NCBI GenBank assembly: GCA_003427395.1
Contig: BFEA01000026.1
Coordinates: forward strand, 2,867,537-2,888,220
DNA: 20,684 bases
Source: Chara braunii
Lineage: Eukaryota; Streptophyta; Charophyceae; Charales; Characeae
Reading direction: 5' to 3'
The notes beneath the pieces are model-generated. The model saw only the letters and a program-made list of their open reading frames with translations, was not told the DNA's origin and made no database searches. A program made the position numbers and the translations under genes. Positions 9,280-18,262 of the stretch are shown here, in pieces (the first letter of the stretch is position 1; every line of letters starts with the position of its first letter).

Positions 9280-9968
9280 CTATATATACCCACCCCTCAT
9301 GTCTTGCATAAACTTGAACGGATCTCGGATGAGTCGTCCTGTGGCGCAATTTTTTTTTTCTTCTGGATTTTGAGCGCATGCAGGATTCTTGCTCAAATTG
9401 TCATATGCTCGACATCTGAAACACCACGGTCTTATTTTATGGGCCGTGTGAATGTGGTATTCCCGACCCCCCACTCTATATGGTATAACATCATCCATGT
9501 TGAATGGTATGTTGGCTGGGTGATTAAGCGCCAACATGAGATAATCATCCCTTTTGGCTGCATAGGCTGAAAGGGGATCAATAAAATTTACAATATCATA
9601 ATTGACCCCAAAGTCGTGTATGAAAGAAACTTGGATTTCTATTGGGATATGTCTAAGTTCTACCCAATAGAAATCTTCCATCACCTGATTCCGCTTCTCA
9701 TCTGACCCTTGTTTCGACGGTGTCTATGGATAAATACGAACTTTTAATCGTTCACATCTTAATTTACGGCAGTTGTCAACTGTTTTTTTGTTAGATGTAT
9801 GTAGGCACAGTACCGTAAACATCGTCGTCGACACTGGAAGAATGAGAAAATCCTCACACACAGCCTCATAAGTACCCTTGAATGATGATAATCTTTTACA
9901 AATCCACTTAAGCTTCTCGTTAGTGGATTTGTAAGTCGAATCATCATGAAAGACCCAGTTATTGGCAT
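9280..9968 (-). pseudogene. LINE ORF1 RNA-binding core with degenerate zinc knuckle
   Basis: The piece at 9684-9280 carries VELRHIPIEIQ, a block common to the ORF1 domain of plant LINEs (DUF4283-type followed by a CCHC-like knuckle), then ...GREYHIHTAHKIRPWCFRCR. The knuckle reads C88-x2-C91, Asn at 96 where His is expected, then Cys103 (nucleotides 9423-9376). The missing His and shifted last Cys suggest loss of metal binding. The upstream piece at 9968-9759 is in another frame and probably represents the N-terminal half of the same domain. The protein would coat the element's RNA; this copy is not functional. Confidence 0.75.
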
Positions 9969-10133
9969 ATGCTAGATAAACTGTATCACGTTCTTCCAGC
10001 TTCTACGATGGGTATGTTTTAATCACTGTTTTTTTTCCTGCTAAATCAATCACTCAACATTATGAGGAAATAATTAATTTAAACTGAAAAAAAAATTGGC
10101 CGTAGGAAGATTGCGCAGGGGTACTTTCAAAGG

Positions 10134-11150
10134 TTATGATTGCAGTCCCTGCCTTCTAATGTCCAAGTCCTTTGATTGGTATGACCCTTTTACACATTGT
10201 GTCCAAGACGAAGGACCAACATTTTGTTGATTCTTATTCTGCTGTGAAGTGAGCATGAATTTTTTTCCCTCCTGTTGCTTCGTCTGATCCTGGGTGGTGG
10301 GAAGATCAGCCAGGGAAGACTTAATTTTTATTTCTTCCTGTCTTCCCCCTCGATCTCCATCACCCACCTTGATTCCTTCTGTCTGTTCTTTACCTCTTCC
10401 TTCCCCTCCCTCTTTCCCATCCTTCCCTCTTTCTATCCGTTTCCTCATTTCTTTCGCCGCTCCCCTGCCTTTCTTCCTTCTCTTCATTCTCTCCCGTTTC
10501 TTTTTCTCCTCCTCTTTTCTCCTCACCCCCCTTCTCTCTTCTTAGCTCCTGCAAACCCCCTGAGAGGATCCAACCTGAAACATCATTCTTCCCTTATTTC
10601 CAAAAGGGTATTGGGACAACTATTGCCCCTGTCCTCTTGTTGTTGTCATTCTCTGATGACCGAAGGTCATCACTGATTCCAAACCTGACGCCAAGTTGTA
10701 TTTCTTATCCTGGTCTCCTGTTATCTGTGCCTTTTGTTGGTCCTCTATCAATCCCTTTTCCTCCTTCTCTTCCTGATTAAAGAGAGGATTACCCCCCCCC
10801 CCCCCCCACTGTATATGTTGGATCTGGTTTGGAGACTTGGTGTTGGTAATGAGGGGGACAATGTTTCCTTCTAAGAGATGTGGTATGGATGAAGGGAAAC
10901 AAGAGTGCTCCAAGTTCCAACTCTGTTTCGTCTCCTCTTTCTGTTCTTTTATTGTCAAAATTTCTCCCTCTATTGTGGAAGGCACTGATGGGATCACTTT
11001 GTGGTCTTTGTTCTGTTTTTGTCTCTCTGCTAAGACTGCCTTCACAGGGGTATGTAATTGTCGCGTGGCGATTCGACGCATCACCCCTCTAAACATGAGG
11101 GTTGATTCTCTCAGTTTGTGACTCCGCTGATGATGTACAATGCGCGACAT
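10134..11150 (-). pseudogene. Possible LINE ORF1 N-terminal region or 5' leader, low-complexity
   Basis: Open pieces at 11150-10620 (MSRIVHHQRSHKLRESTLMF start) and 10526-10134 (Lys/Arg/Glu-rich start, then SQQNKNQQNVGPSSW) are strand-consistent with the downstream ORF1. The first has no recognised domain and includes Gly codons from a poly(C) tract at about 10792-10808. The second is strongly basic, from a CT-rich + strand. They may be the basic N-terminal arm of ORF1, but simple-sequence DNA could give the same picture. Confidence 0.4.
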
Positions 11151-11595
11151 TGTGAAAAGTTGGTTGAATTTGTTGTAAGAGATTTAGACTCTAAAAAATA
11201 ACCAAAGCACTATCAAATACTTATACTTAAATATTAAAAATATTAAAAATAATTTTTCGAGAACTAATTACAAAATAATTAAAGTGCAAAGACAGTTTAT
11301 CCCTAAAATTTTGTATGGTAAATTAATATTTAAACATCCTCTCATTCTTTCTATTGTATACTTTCTTTACTCTTCCCTCTTCCCCCCCCCCTTTTCTTTT
11401 TTTTTCCCATTTTTTTCCTCGTTCATTCTTACCTCTATTCTTTTGTGTTTTCAATTTCCCGGCTGGTAAGGATGAGGGGAGTGGGATGTGTGGATGGAGG
11501 GCTCGAGAGGAAGGAGTGGTATTTATGTCAACACATTACCATAACCTCTATTGATTGCTCCAAATAGTCGCCAATGCGCAGCGTTATCCAACTGC

Positions 11596-11840
11596 AGTAC
11601 TCTCCTGTGAGCAATTATACTTATGCAACTGGTGCAAGTAGTTCACATTGCTTCACATACAGAGAGCACACCCTCACCACGCTTGCATGAAGATTAAAAC
11701 ACAACGTAGCGATCACCACGTCAACCGAATGTGGTGCGTTAACTAACCCCAGTAACCTCTTGTGAGCAATTTTGGTCATGCAACTATTTCATATTGCATC
11801 ATATGAAGATTAAAACGCAGCGTAGCGATCACCTCATCAC
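11596..11840. repeat. Imperfect tandem repeat A (two copies, ~155-bp period)
   Basis: Copy 1 (11596-11722) and copy 2 (11751-11840) share TGTGAGCAATT, TATGCAACT/CATGCAACT, CACATTGC/CATATTGC, and GAAGATTAAAAC followed by GTAGCGATCACC. Copy 2 lacks about 35 bases in the middle. A partial third piece with GCGCAGCGTTATC precedes copy 1. The array lies upstream of LINE ORF1 on the minus strand. Confidence 0.75.
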
Positions 11841-11959
11841 CCCTCCCACTCGGCTACGTGTATTCTTATCCTGTGTTGATCCAAGGAATTCTGCTCACTG
11901 CACTAGCTCACTTTGCGAAGCTTACAAACATAAATACACAGAAGTTAGCGCATCGTACT

Positions 11960-12470
11960 AGTTCCTCTCCACATGCTTATTCAAAAACTTTTGATAGAGT
12001 GATACTACCTCTTCTGATCGCTCTCATCAATCATTCTCCGATTTTCACTCCTTCTGTCCGCGATCAGATCCGCAATTTGTGACTATTGTCGCGTTAGCAT
12101 ATGAACACTTATCTTGTTTCTCCCTTAAAGTTTGTGTGATTGTAGCCGATTCTACTCTTTTTACTCCGATCAGTTTCCAACACATGCCCTTTCCAGATTG
12201 CCACCTAAACAACCAACCACGCATTCACGTATATCCTTTCAAAACGTAAGAGCTCCTCTCCACATGCCTATTCAAAAACTCTTGTTTGAGTGATACTACC
12301 TCCTCTGAGTGTTCCTATCAATCATTCTCCGATTTCCACTTCTCCTTTTCCTTTGGTAAATTCAATCTGTCCGCGATCAGATCAACAATCTGTCGCTATT
12401 GTCACGTTAACATATCTTGTTTCTCCCTTTTTGTGATTGTGACCGATTCTCCTCTGATTACTCCGATCGA
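11960..12470. repeat. Imperfect tandem repeat B (two copies, ~290-bp period)
   Basis: Copy 1 (11960-12171) and copy 2 (12250-12470) share CCTCTCCACATGC, TATTCAAAAACT, GAGTGATACTACCTC, ATCAATCATTCTCCGATTT, CTGTCCGCGATCAGATC, CTTGTTTCTCCCTT and ACTCCGATC in the same order. Copy 2 has about 20 extra bases and small deletions. No coding capacity is seen. Confidence 0.85.
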
Positions 12471-12822
12471 ACCCCCTTCCGTTCTAACTTCTTTCCTCTT
12501 TTAGTCGGGCAATGACGGTCTTCAAGATCTTCACATTCTTGTCCTCTCTGCGCTAAGGACACCCTATAAACACCTTTCCACTCCCCAAGTTAGATGAGTT
12601 AAGTCTTGTGATACTCACATCACTGACTTCTTACCTCTCTCATGGCTTTTCCTCCAAGTAAATGGATGAAAAGCACTATTGATACCATGTGTCTGACATG
12701 ACTATTGACAATGGACAATGCTAGTCAGGTGCTCTTCTTTCCTCCGGAACTTAGAGTGGTCTTCTTCCTCAACCCTGTGTCCTTCCATGTACTCCCAGAT
12801 TGCCACCTCAGCAACCAACCCA
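12193..12822. repeat. Repeat C pair (CCAGATTGCCACC...CAACCAACC)
   Basis: The motif CCAGATTGCCACCT followed by a short spacer and CAACCAACC occurs at 12193-12219 and 12795-12822, about 600 bases apart. A related block (CCATGTACTC / ACATGCCCTTT) precedes each. It overlaps the end of repeat B and suggests a longer duplicated unit. The intervening 12471-12790 has no recognised gene. Confidence 0.65.
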
Positions 12823-12844
12823 CAAGACACTCTTCTTCCTTTGT

Positions 12845-12998
12845 TTTATTATTTTTATTTTTATTTATTTTTATTTTTTATAAAGGGCCCAGTGCCCAAG
12901 GCTCCAATTATGAAATTGATTACAACACTTATACGCACGCCTCTTCCCATTAGGGCTGGAAGAGCCTCAACCACTGCTCCCATGGAGACAGCTTCCCT
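12845..12998 (-). repeat. Small SINE with A-rich tail
   Basis: Read on the minus strand, the body starts AGGGAAGCTGTCTCC near 12998 and ends GGAGCCTTGGGCACTGGGCCC near 12886. It is followed by TTTAT and an A-rich tail with interspersed T (12882-12845). The 3' part matches the copies at 15640-15757 and 17148-17180; the 5' part weakly matches the GGGACGCTGG head. Length is about 115 bases plus tail, very short for a SINE. No clean target-site duplication was found. Confidence 0.65.
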
Positions 12999-13387
12999 GC
13001 ATAACACAAATGTAGCATAACCGCGGAGCATTGATTGCTTCCCCAGTGAGGAAGGATTAAACCTGTTGTGTGCTGAATCAATCTCTGCTCTACGAAACTC
13101 CTCAATTATCCCTACTTCAATCTTCTACACGGTGAGGAGTAGGGGAACTATCAATAAGGCAAGGAGATTGATAACAGGGCACAAAAGTTTAGTAGTTTAT
13201 TAGTAATTACGACGGGCTTCCCTCAAACAGAAGTAGTTAACACAGACACAGACCAAAGGGGAGCACAATAGCTAGAAGTAAATTATAGTCTATACGTAAA
13301 GATCATCCAACCAAATCAAACCCTGACCTATGATAACCAATTTCACTATTACAATCTCTTATCTAAGGTTGCTCGCACCAACATGCC
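12999..13387. other. Intergenic stretch, no gene recognised
   Basis: No convincing coding sequence, repeat boundary or RNA gene was recognised here. Confidence 0.35.
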
Positions 13388-13836
13388 CCCCACGATCGTA
13401 CGTGGCAGCAAGATTACTCAAGTGGGGGAGGCACTGTTGCAAAACAATTCAAAGCAAAATACCCACGTAGCAGGACACCAATCAATCGCATAAGCATTCC
13501 AGATGCCTAATACCACTGCAACCCCTGTCCTGCCACGTGGAAGAAACCTATGTTTATAGCAAAAAGAATGTGCCCACCAACAAACTAGTTAATCGAAGGT
13601 GCGCTCAAGTGGGAAAAGTTGAAAAAAGTCAAATCGCAATACTCACGTGGCAGAGCATAAATCAATCGCATACGCAACCCTTGTGTAGATCCTCACAGCA
13701 CCTCCAGCCCTACCACGTGGCCAAATCCTATGTGTATAGACACGTAGCAGAAGTTAAAATCACCAATTCCACATGACATATCAATGAACGACCACATGAG
13801 CAAACCCTACCGGCCCTGTTGCCACGTGGCCAAAGA
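13388..13836. repeat. Tandem repeats with perfect CACGTG boxes
   Basis: Two main units, 13417-13559 and 13604-13739, begin CTCAAGTGGG. They share CACGT(A/G)GCAG, AATCAATCGCATA(A/C)GCA, a CCACGTGG box and CCTATGT(T/G)TATAG. A preceding partial piece carries TACGTGGCAGCA, and a following partial piece (13740-13836) ends in GCCACGTGGC. Perfect CACGTG hexamers are at 13534, 13644, 13714 and 13823. In plants, CACGTG (G-box) is bound by bZIP and bHLH factors. Whether these repeats act as an enhancer is inference; they might be part of an LTR or a 5' promoter array. The unit period is about 187 bp. Confidence 0.8.
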
Positions 13837-14000
13837 CAGATGCGGTAAAGCCAACCAATCACGGACTACCCTATCCAACCTGGCAATCTGGCATTTGTTA
13901 TCCCACTTCTTCCCGCCAGCATCCCACTCCTTGCTCCCCCGCACACCCTTCCACTTTACAGACCAATCCATTAGACCGACCCACTCGCCCTTCCCCCCAA

Positions 14001-15197
14001 TCAACACCGGAAGACCGGAAGAAAGAAAACAAGAGGGGGGGAAGAGGGGGGGGGGCGAAGAGAATGCCCAGTCGCACTTACCCCACCGTCAATGTTGTTG
14101 TTGTTATTGTTGTTAATGTTGTTGTTGTTGTTGTTGTTGTTGTGGTTGTCGTTGTGGTTGTTGTTGTCGTTGTTGTCACTCCCGGACGCGCACGCGTTCA
14201 GGATCACTCCTTCCATGCCACCGTCGTGAACAATATTATTGTTGTTGGTGTAGTTGTTGTTGTTGCCGTTGGTGGCCTGTGCAGATGTCAGAGTCTTAGT
14301 CGTAGGCACTATTGTTATGATTGATGTCGCTGATGTCATCATCGTTTGCGCCATCTCTGTTGTTGAACGCCCCAAGTCGTATGTACTCATCGCGACAGGC
14401 ACAGGGGCAATGATCGTTGATGTAGATGTTGTGATTGATGTCGCTGATGTTGGTGTGTCAGTTGTTTTACTCATTGTCGCACTCATCTCGATCTTTGTTG
14501 GTGCTGGTGGAGTCGTTGCCGCTGCTGTGTGTGTCGTCGGTATGATAGATGTCAATATCCCAGCTCTGGCTAGATTCGACAACGGATGTAATGGTCTTAC
14601 TGTCGACGTTCGTTCAGTGGACTCCCCAGTAGATCGTGCAGCATATTCAACACACAGATCGTTTCCCTCCTCATAGAGCTCGTAGCAGCCGCACATAAGC
14701 TCATCTACCAGCTGCCAGTCAAGAAGATGTTCCCAGCGCGGATCAGGCCCTTCCGCCAACTCCCCAAGGATACCCAACATTCATTGCAGCATCTCCTCCT
14801 GCCAGCCGGTCAGTGACGTCGCCCCCCAATCGACCCCTGACCAATCACGAGCTGTCGAAGATAGGAGAAGCATTGCCTCCTGCAAACGGCGTCGGCCATC
14901 CTGCAGAACCACAAGCCAATTATCCGCAGCCTGTTGTAAGTCCCTGTTTGAAGCCATCTCCCTTGAGGTTCGTTCCACCTTGATCTATGTCGTCCCCTGC
15001 ACAAGTTCGCCCTCCGTACGCTGACCGCGTGATGCTCCTGCACCCCACGTGTCGCCTCCCTCTACCCTCTCGCCCCTATCCACCCTCCAACCTTTCACAC
15101 CCACCCCGCCCGTGACGCTGGTTTTACCTTCTTCCCAATCCAAGTAGTTCTGCTTACGACATTGACTCACTTCCCGACGCATTGATGCGCGAAACAC
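14001..15197 (-). pseudogene. Broken reading frame with acidic helical domain and Thr/Ser/Asn-rich tail; family unknown
   Basis: One reading frame runs from 15197 to 14001 interrupted by only two stops: TAG at 14987-14985 and TGA at 14783-14781, the latter immediately followed by ATG. The first part is Gly/Arg-rich. The middle (from MASNRDLQQAADNWLVVLQD to a YELYEEGNDLCVEYAARS block) is well-composed, Trp/Leu/Glu-rich and likely helical. The last part is Thr/Ser-rich and then Asn/His-rich because a GTT microsatellite on the + strand is read as AAC codons. Near-continuity across two stops suggests a recently decayed protein. It might be a retrotransposon capsid-like protein, but I cannot identify it and see no LTR, primer site or pol genes nearby. 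Readthrough of the stops cannot be excluded. Confidence 0.5.
14094..14275 (+). repeat. (GTT)n microsatellite
   Basis: Imperfect GTT/GTC repeats occupy about 14094-14180 and again 14227-14275. They account for the Val-rich frames on + and Asn-rich frames on -. Confidence 0.9.
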
Positions 15198-15621
15198 CCC
15201 GTGGACGCGCGTATGCGTTAGCGCTCGTACTCAGAAATTAGCATCCACGCCTGACCGTAATAAATTCCTAATTTCCTTGTAAATTCCCTATACATTCCCA
15301 ATCTTCATTCTTTAATTCTTCTCAACGCCCTTTTGTCCAAGGGTAAATAGTAAATACCTGAATATCTAAATAGATTCGCCACCCTCCAGTCTGGGGGTGA
15401 CCTTGACCGGACAACGATTGCAGGCAGCGGGGCTAAGCTGAGCCCACCACCACACTCAGCCCTGATCGAAGCACAGTCGAACGAGTCTGTCTCTGGGGTA
15501 CTTCATGCGCTAGGTACAGATATTTCACTACGAGTCCCATAGCTGGATCTATTTGTGTTCCTACCGTTGTGTACATAACTGTTGTTACTGTTGTTCACTG
15601 TGTAAATTGTTGTTGTTACTG
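15198..15621. other. Upstream flank of the broken frame, no gene seen
   Basis: AT-rich then mixed DNA ending in TTG-rich simple sequence. If the frame at 15197-14001 had a promoter it would lie here, but no TATA box or element end is convincing. Confidence 0.3.
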
Positions 15622-15757
15622 TTTTTTTTTTTTTTTTTTAATAAACGGGCCCATTGCCCGAGGCTGATATTACCAATAAGAAGATTGAGGCCGGGGTCCA
15701 TACAGTCTACCCGGAGTGACCGAACCGAACTTGCTGAGAACCGGGCTCAGCGTCCCT
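15622..15757 (-). repeat. Small SINE with 18-nt poly(A) tail
   Basis: On the minus strand the unit reads from AGGGACGCTGAGCCCGGTTC (near 15757) to CTCGGGCAATGGGCCCGTTT (near 15644), then A18 (15639-15622). The head forms a perfect 6-bp stem with a 7-nt loop (GCTGAG 15733-15738 pairs with CTCAGC 15746-15751). A GGTTCGGTC segment follows where a tRNA-like B box would be. It is the most complete member of the small-SINE family here, about 118 bases. No target-site duplication was found. Confidence 0.75.
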
Positions 15758-15875
15758 CATATAATGATGATGATGAACTTTTGCCGATTCTATGTAAATT
15801 GTGAGATAATCTGTGAGATAATCATAGTAATGATGGTGATGCTAATGATGGTGATGCTAATGATGATGATGATTA
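15758..15875. repeat. ATG/GATG minisatellite
   Basis: Runs of GAT/ATG triplets at both ends, and two exact 15-base units built on GATGGTGATGCTAAT around 15832-15861. Confidence 0.8.
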
Positions 15876-15940
15876 GTATATAAAAAATTTAGAAAATTGC
15901 TATATCTGCAATTCTGACCTCCTTTTTTCTTTTTAACAGC

Positions 15941-16164
15941 ACAGCTCCAATGCAGACTCAATACGCACGTACTCCAAAGTGTCCAAAAATGAAGAATGAG
16001 CTGAAACAGACTGCAGCTGGGGTATAACCCCAGCGGACTGAATGGACTGGACTGGACTGGCCTGATACCGACAGTGGTACCGGAAAGGACTGGACTGGAC
16101 TGAATGAGCACACGGTCCGTGGGGTCAGGCCACAACCTGGTCCCACAGGCCGAACAGGCAAATG
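15941..16164 (+). repeat. Dispersed GGACTGGACTGG repeat, copy 2
   Basis: Homologous to 902-1106 in the same orientation, about 15 kb away. Here the dyad is perfect: CTGGGGT-ATA-ACCCCAG at 16017-16033. The GGACT-unit run, the ACCGACAGTGGTACC block and GGCCGAACAGGCAAAT are all present. Copies differ by many substitutions and indels, so neither is a recent duplicate. Confidence 0.8.
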
Positions 16165-16209
16165 GCCTCGGAGGCAGCTTGAGGTGCTGGTAGGAGCAGT
16201 CACTTCAAG

Positions 16210-16276
16210 CTGGTCCGGGGGAGGCTCCATCTATGGGTGAGGAGCAACACCTGTTGGGAAACAGGCCCAGCGTCCC
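16210..16276 (-). repeat. Small-SINE family, 5' part
   Basis: On the minus strand it reads GGGACGCTGGGCCTGTTTCC, and continues to ACCCATAGATGGAGCC near 16225. The stem here is GTTGGG (16253-16258) with CCCAGC (16266-16271), one G-T pair. It matches 18263-18313 over about 60 bases. It sits just downstream of dispersed repeat copy 2, with no A-tail. Confidence 0.7.
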
Positions 16277-17089
16277 AACTTACAGATATCACAGGATTCA
16301 CAGTAATTATGCATATAGGCCGCTTGATACAGGCGTACAGTCTCTGACGTATAGTGTGTGTGATGTGTGTGTTTCAAGGTATATGATTCGGTGATGTTTG
16401 TAGCTGCATTTAGCAGCATTGGCAATGTTGTACTGAGTCCTAGTGTTTAGCAGCATGGCCTCCTAATCCTAGAACAACTCCTAAGTTAAACCCTCCCTGT
16501 ACCATGACATTGCATCTCAAAGACAATGCCATCCTAACCAACGACAACCATAGCTGACCTGTTCTCGCCACCTAGACCATTCGCGGACCCATAGGTTGTC
16601 AAGGCAGCCCCCCCGGTTCGCCATTGGATTGCTTTCCTCCTTCAACAAAACCCCAGATCTCTCTACAAGGCCTCACACTCCTGCCATTTGCAGGTTACAG
16701 GGCTGCAACGCCGCAACTCTGGTCAGCGTCGTTCTGGCGTCGACAAACCAGGGGCACAAAACAAAGCAACTCTGCAGATATCAGTCCAGACTTGACCATC
16801 TCCGAAATTCTATGTCCCGAATGATGAAGAAGGCCAGATGCTGCCAAAAATTACAGAACACCAGCAAGCTTGATATAATATGATTATAAATTATGGAATT
16901 CTGAAGCACCTGTTGTGTAGATTAATCCCCCCCCTCCCCTGCTTCCCACCCTATCCCGACACTGCCTCCACCAAAACGGATTAGCCAGATGGCAGGCATC
17001 CCACCTGAGCCCCAACTTGGGCAGACCCACATTCCCCCTTCTTATCCCACAAAGGCATACAGTTCCCTCCCAAAGTATGCCTCTGCCCA
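16277..17089. other. Intergenic stretch, no gene recognised
   Basis: A 95-codon open frame at 16596-16883 (+) has no recognised domain. A poly(C) run is at about 16927-16933. No repeat end or RNA gene was identified. Confidence 0.3.
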
Positions 17090-17256
17090 CCTTTTACCCT
17101 AATCTGCCCCACTGGGATGTGTACCCCAACCCCAACCCCAGAATACGGCAAGTTGGAGCCTTGGGTACTGGGCCCTTAAGAAAAAAAAAAAAAAAAAAAA
17201 AAGAAGCACTGGGCCCAACTATAGGCCGTGGAAAAAAAAAAGAAAAAGAAAAAAAA
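17090..17256 (+). repeat. SINE 3' end with A22 tail, followed by a second A-rich tail
   Basis: Sequence ending GTTGGAGCCTTGGGTACTGG then GCCCTTAAG and A22 (17181-17202) is the plus-strand counterpart of the SINE 3' end seen at 12886 and 15644. A second, shorter piece, GCACTGGGCCC, lies at 17206-17216. It is followed by AACTATAGGCCGTGG and another A-rich run (17231-17256), as if the tail region had been extended or a second retroposon joined it. Upstream bases (CCCTAAT...GGGATGTGTA) weakly resemble the body of the 12845-12998 copy. Confidence 0.6.
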
Positions 17257-17838
17257 GGATAGACAATTGATTTTGAGAATTCAACTCGACTTTCTGTCTT
17301 TGAGTAATTGGCTTTAGTGTGCAAACAATTTTACATTTTTCAAACAATAGATGGCCAGGGTTGCTGTTCGTGTATCTGCGCCATGGTTTGGGGCACCACA
17401 TGATTGATTTGCTGGACCCTTGCGCCACATTGCTTCTCCCCACCCGACTCCTTGCTGTCTCCCTCACTTGCACTATCATCTTTCCCCTTCTTCAATCCTT
17501 TGATTTTCATCGTCTACCTCTGAATTCTCTCCCTCTCGTGCTTGTCTTCTTCATCTTCGATTGGTTCAATAGAGATGGATGCCGGATCGATGTGTGAAGA
17601 TGGGTGCATACCTCCGTGCTGGGCCTGAGTGGGTATCCTCATCAAACATTCCTCTCCAATCTCCTTGTGCTCTACTGTGATCGGTTATTCCCCCCCTGCC
17701 CCACTGGTGCTCTTTCTCATGCTGCTGAATGCTTGAAATGTCTCAGTCGTGGTACCTTTTTTCGCTTGTTCCTTTGTCGGTAGATCAGCAAGCATAGTTG
17801 AGTTGCAGGCATTTAAAAGGGCCTGGAATGCCGGTAAT
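17257..17838. other. CT-rich stretch, weak gene-start-like features
   Basis: Pyrimidine-rich DNA at about 17410-17560 is followed by ATG at 17575. No conserved domain is visible. A possible exon pair here is discussed as a finding and is not annotated as a gene. Confidence 0.25.
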
Positions 17839-18011
17839 GAGATTCCAGTGATGTCTACTCCATATATAACTGATACTGTCTCATATCGCTCACAACGGAC
17901 TGAAAGCCTTTAACACGGACCGAAACTTACTGTTCTCGAGCGTGGGGGTTGGGGAATGGGGGTCATTTTGCCAGCACACAGGGCGGTTCGTACACAGGGG
18001 TTATGACTTAG

Positions 18012-18114
18012 CTTCATGAGCAGAAACGGTGGTAGTGTTCACTTACACTCGGGCTACGGTCACCTTCATGAGCAGAAATGGTGATAGTGGTCATTACACT
18101 CGGTCTACGGTCAC
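18012..18114 (+). repeat. 52-bp tandem duplication
   Basis: Units 18012-18063 and 18064-18114 begin CTTCATGAGCAGAAA and end CTACGGTCAC. They differ by a few substitutions and one deleted base. They lie inside the retroposon at 17856-18407. Confidence 0.9.
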
Positions 18115-18262
18115 CCGAATATAACAATGTCTGGTGGGCAAGTGGCTAGGGAGGTAGAGTAGATGTGTGGCCTTACTCATGATTTGTCTCCATCAGGGTT
18201 GTGTCATCCTGCTACTGCTGCCAGTTTCATTGGTCTGTGTAAAACAGGAAACACGATGTTTA

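Larger units (their letters stand above)
2900..11150 (-). mobile_element. Decayed L1-clade LINE (non-LTR retrotransposon)
   Basis: A single long minus-strand element can be followed from an A-rich tail through all expected LINE parts. The A-rich 3' tail is at 2924-2900 (T-rich on +). Upstream come a zinc-binding domain, the RT with a FADD motif, a linker, an APE-type endonuclease and an ORF1 with a degenerate zinc knuckle. Order, strand and motif set match plant L1 elements. The body is about 8.2 kb even after removing the 343 bp added by a MITE insertion, which is long for the family. Every coding part is broken by frameshifts and stops, and key residues are lost, so it is not autonomous. 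The 5' boundary is uncertain: coding resemblance fades near 11150, and tandem repeats upstream (11596-12822) may belong to it. No exact target-site duplication was found. Confidence 0.9.

Noticed and set aside
10275-10676. Plus-strand Pro/Ser/Phe-rich open frame
   Set aside because: It is the complement of the Lys/Arg/Glu-rich candidate LINE ORF1 segment and consists of CT-rich simple sequence.
2881-12840. ACCCACAA-like sequences beside the LINE tail and near 12820 as the LINE's target-site duplication
   Set aside because: They match for only about eight bases (nine if the preceding A at 2878 and 12819 is counted) and then diverge; the copy near 12820 is part of repeat C. Not enough for a duplication.
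13388-13836. A CRISPR-like array
   Set aside because: The repeats are long (~187 bp period), imperfect and in a plant-type genome; the unit structure is not repeat-spacer.
14064-14676. Valine-rich plus-strand open frames
   Set aside because: They are the other strand of the GTT microsatellite and of the better-composed minus-strand frame.
15198-15621. An LTR upstream of the broken frame
   Set aside because: I found no TG...CA-bounded direct repeat, primer binding site or polypurine tract.
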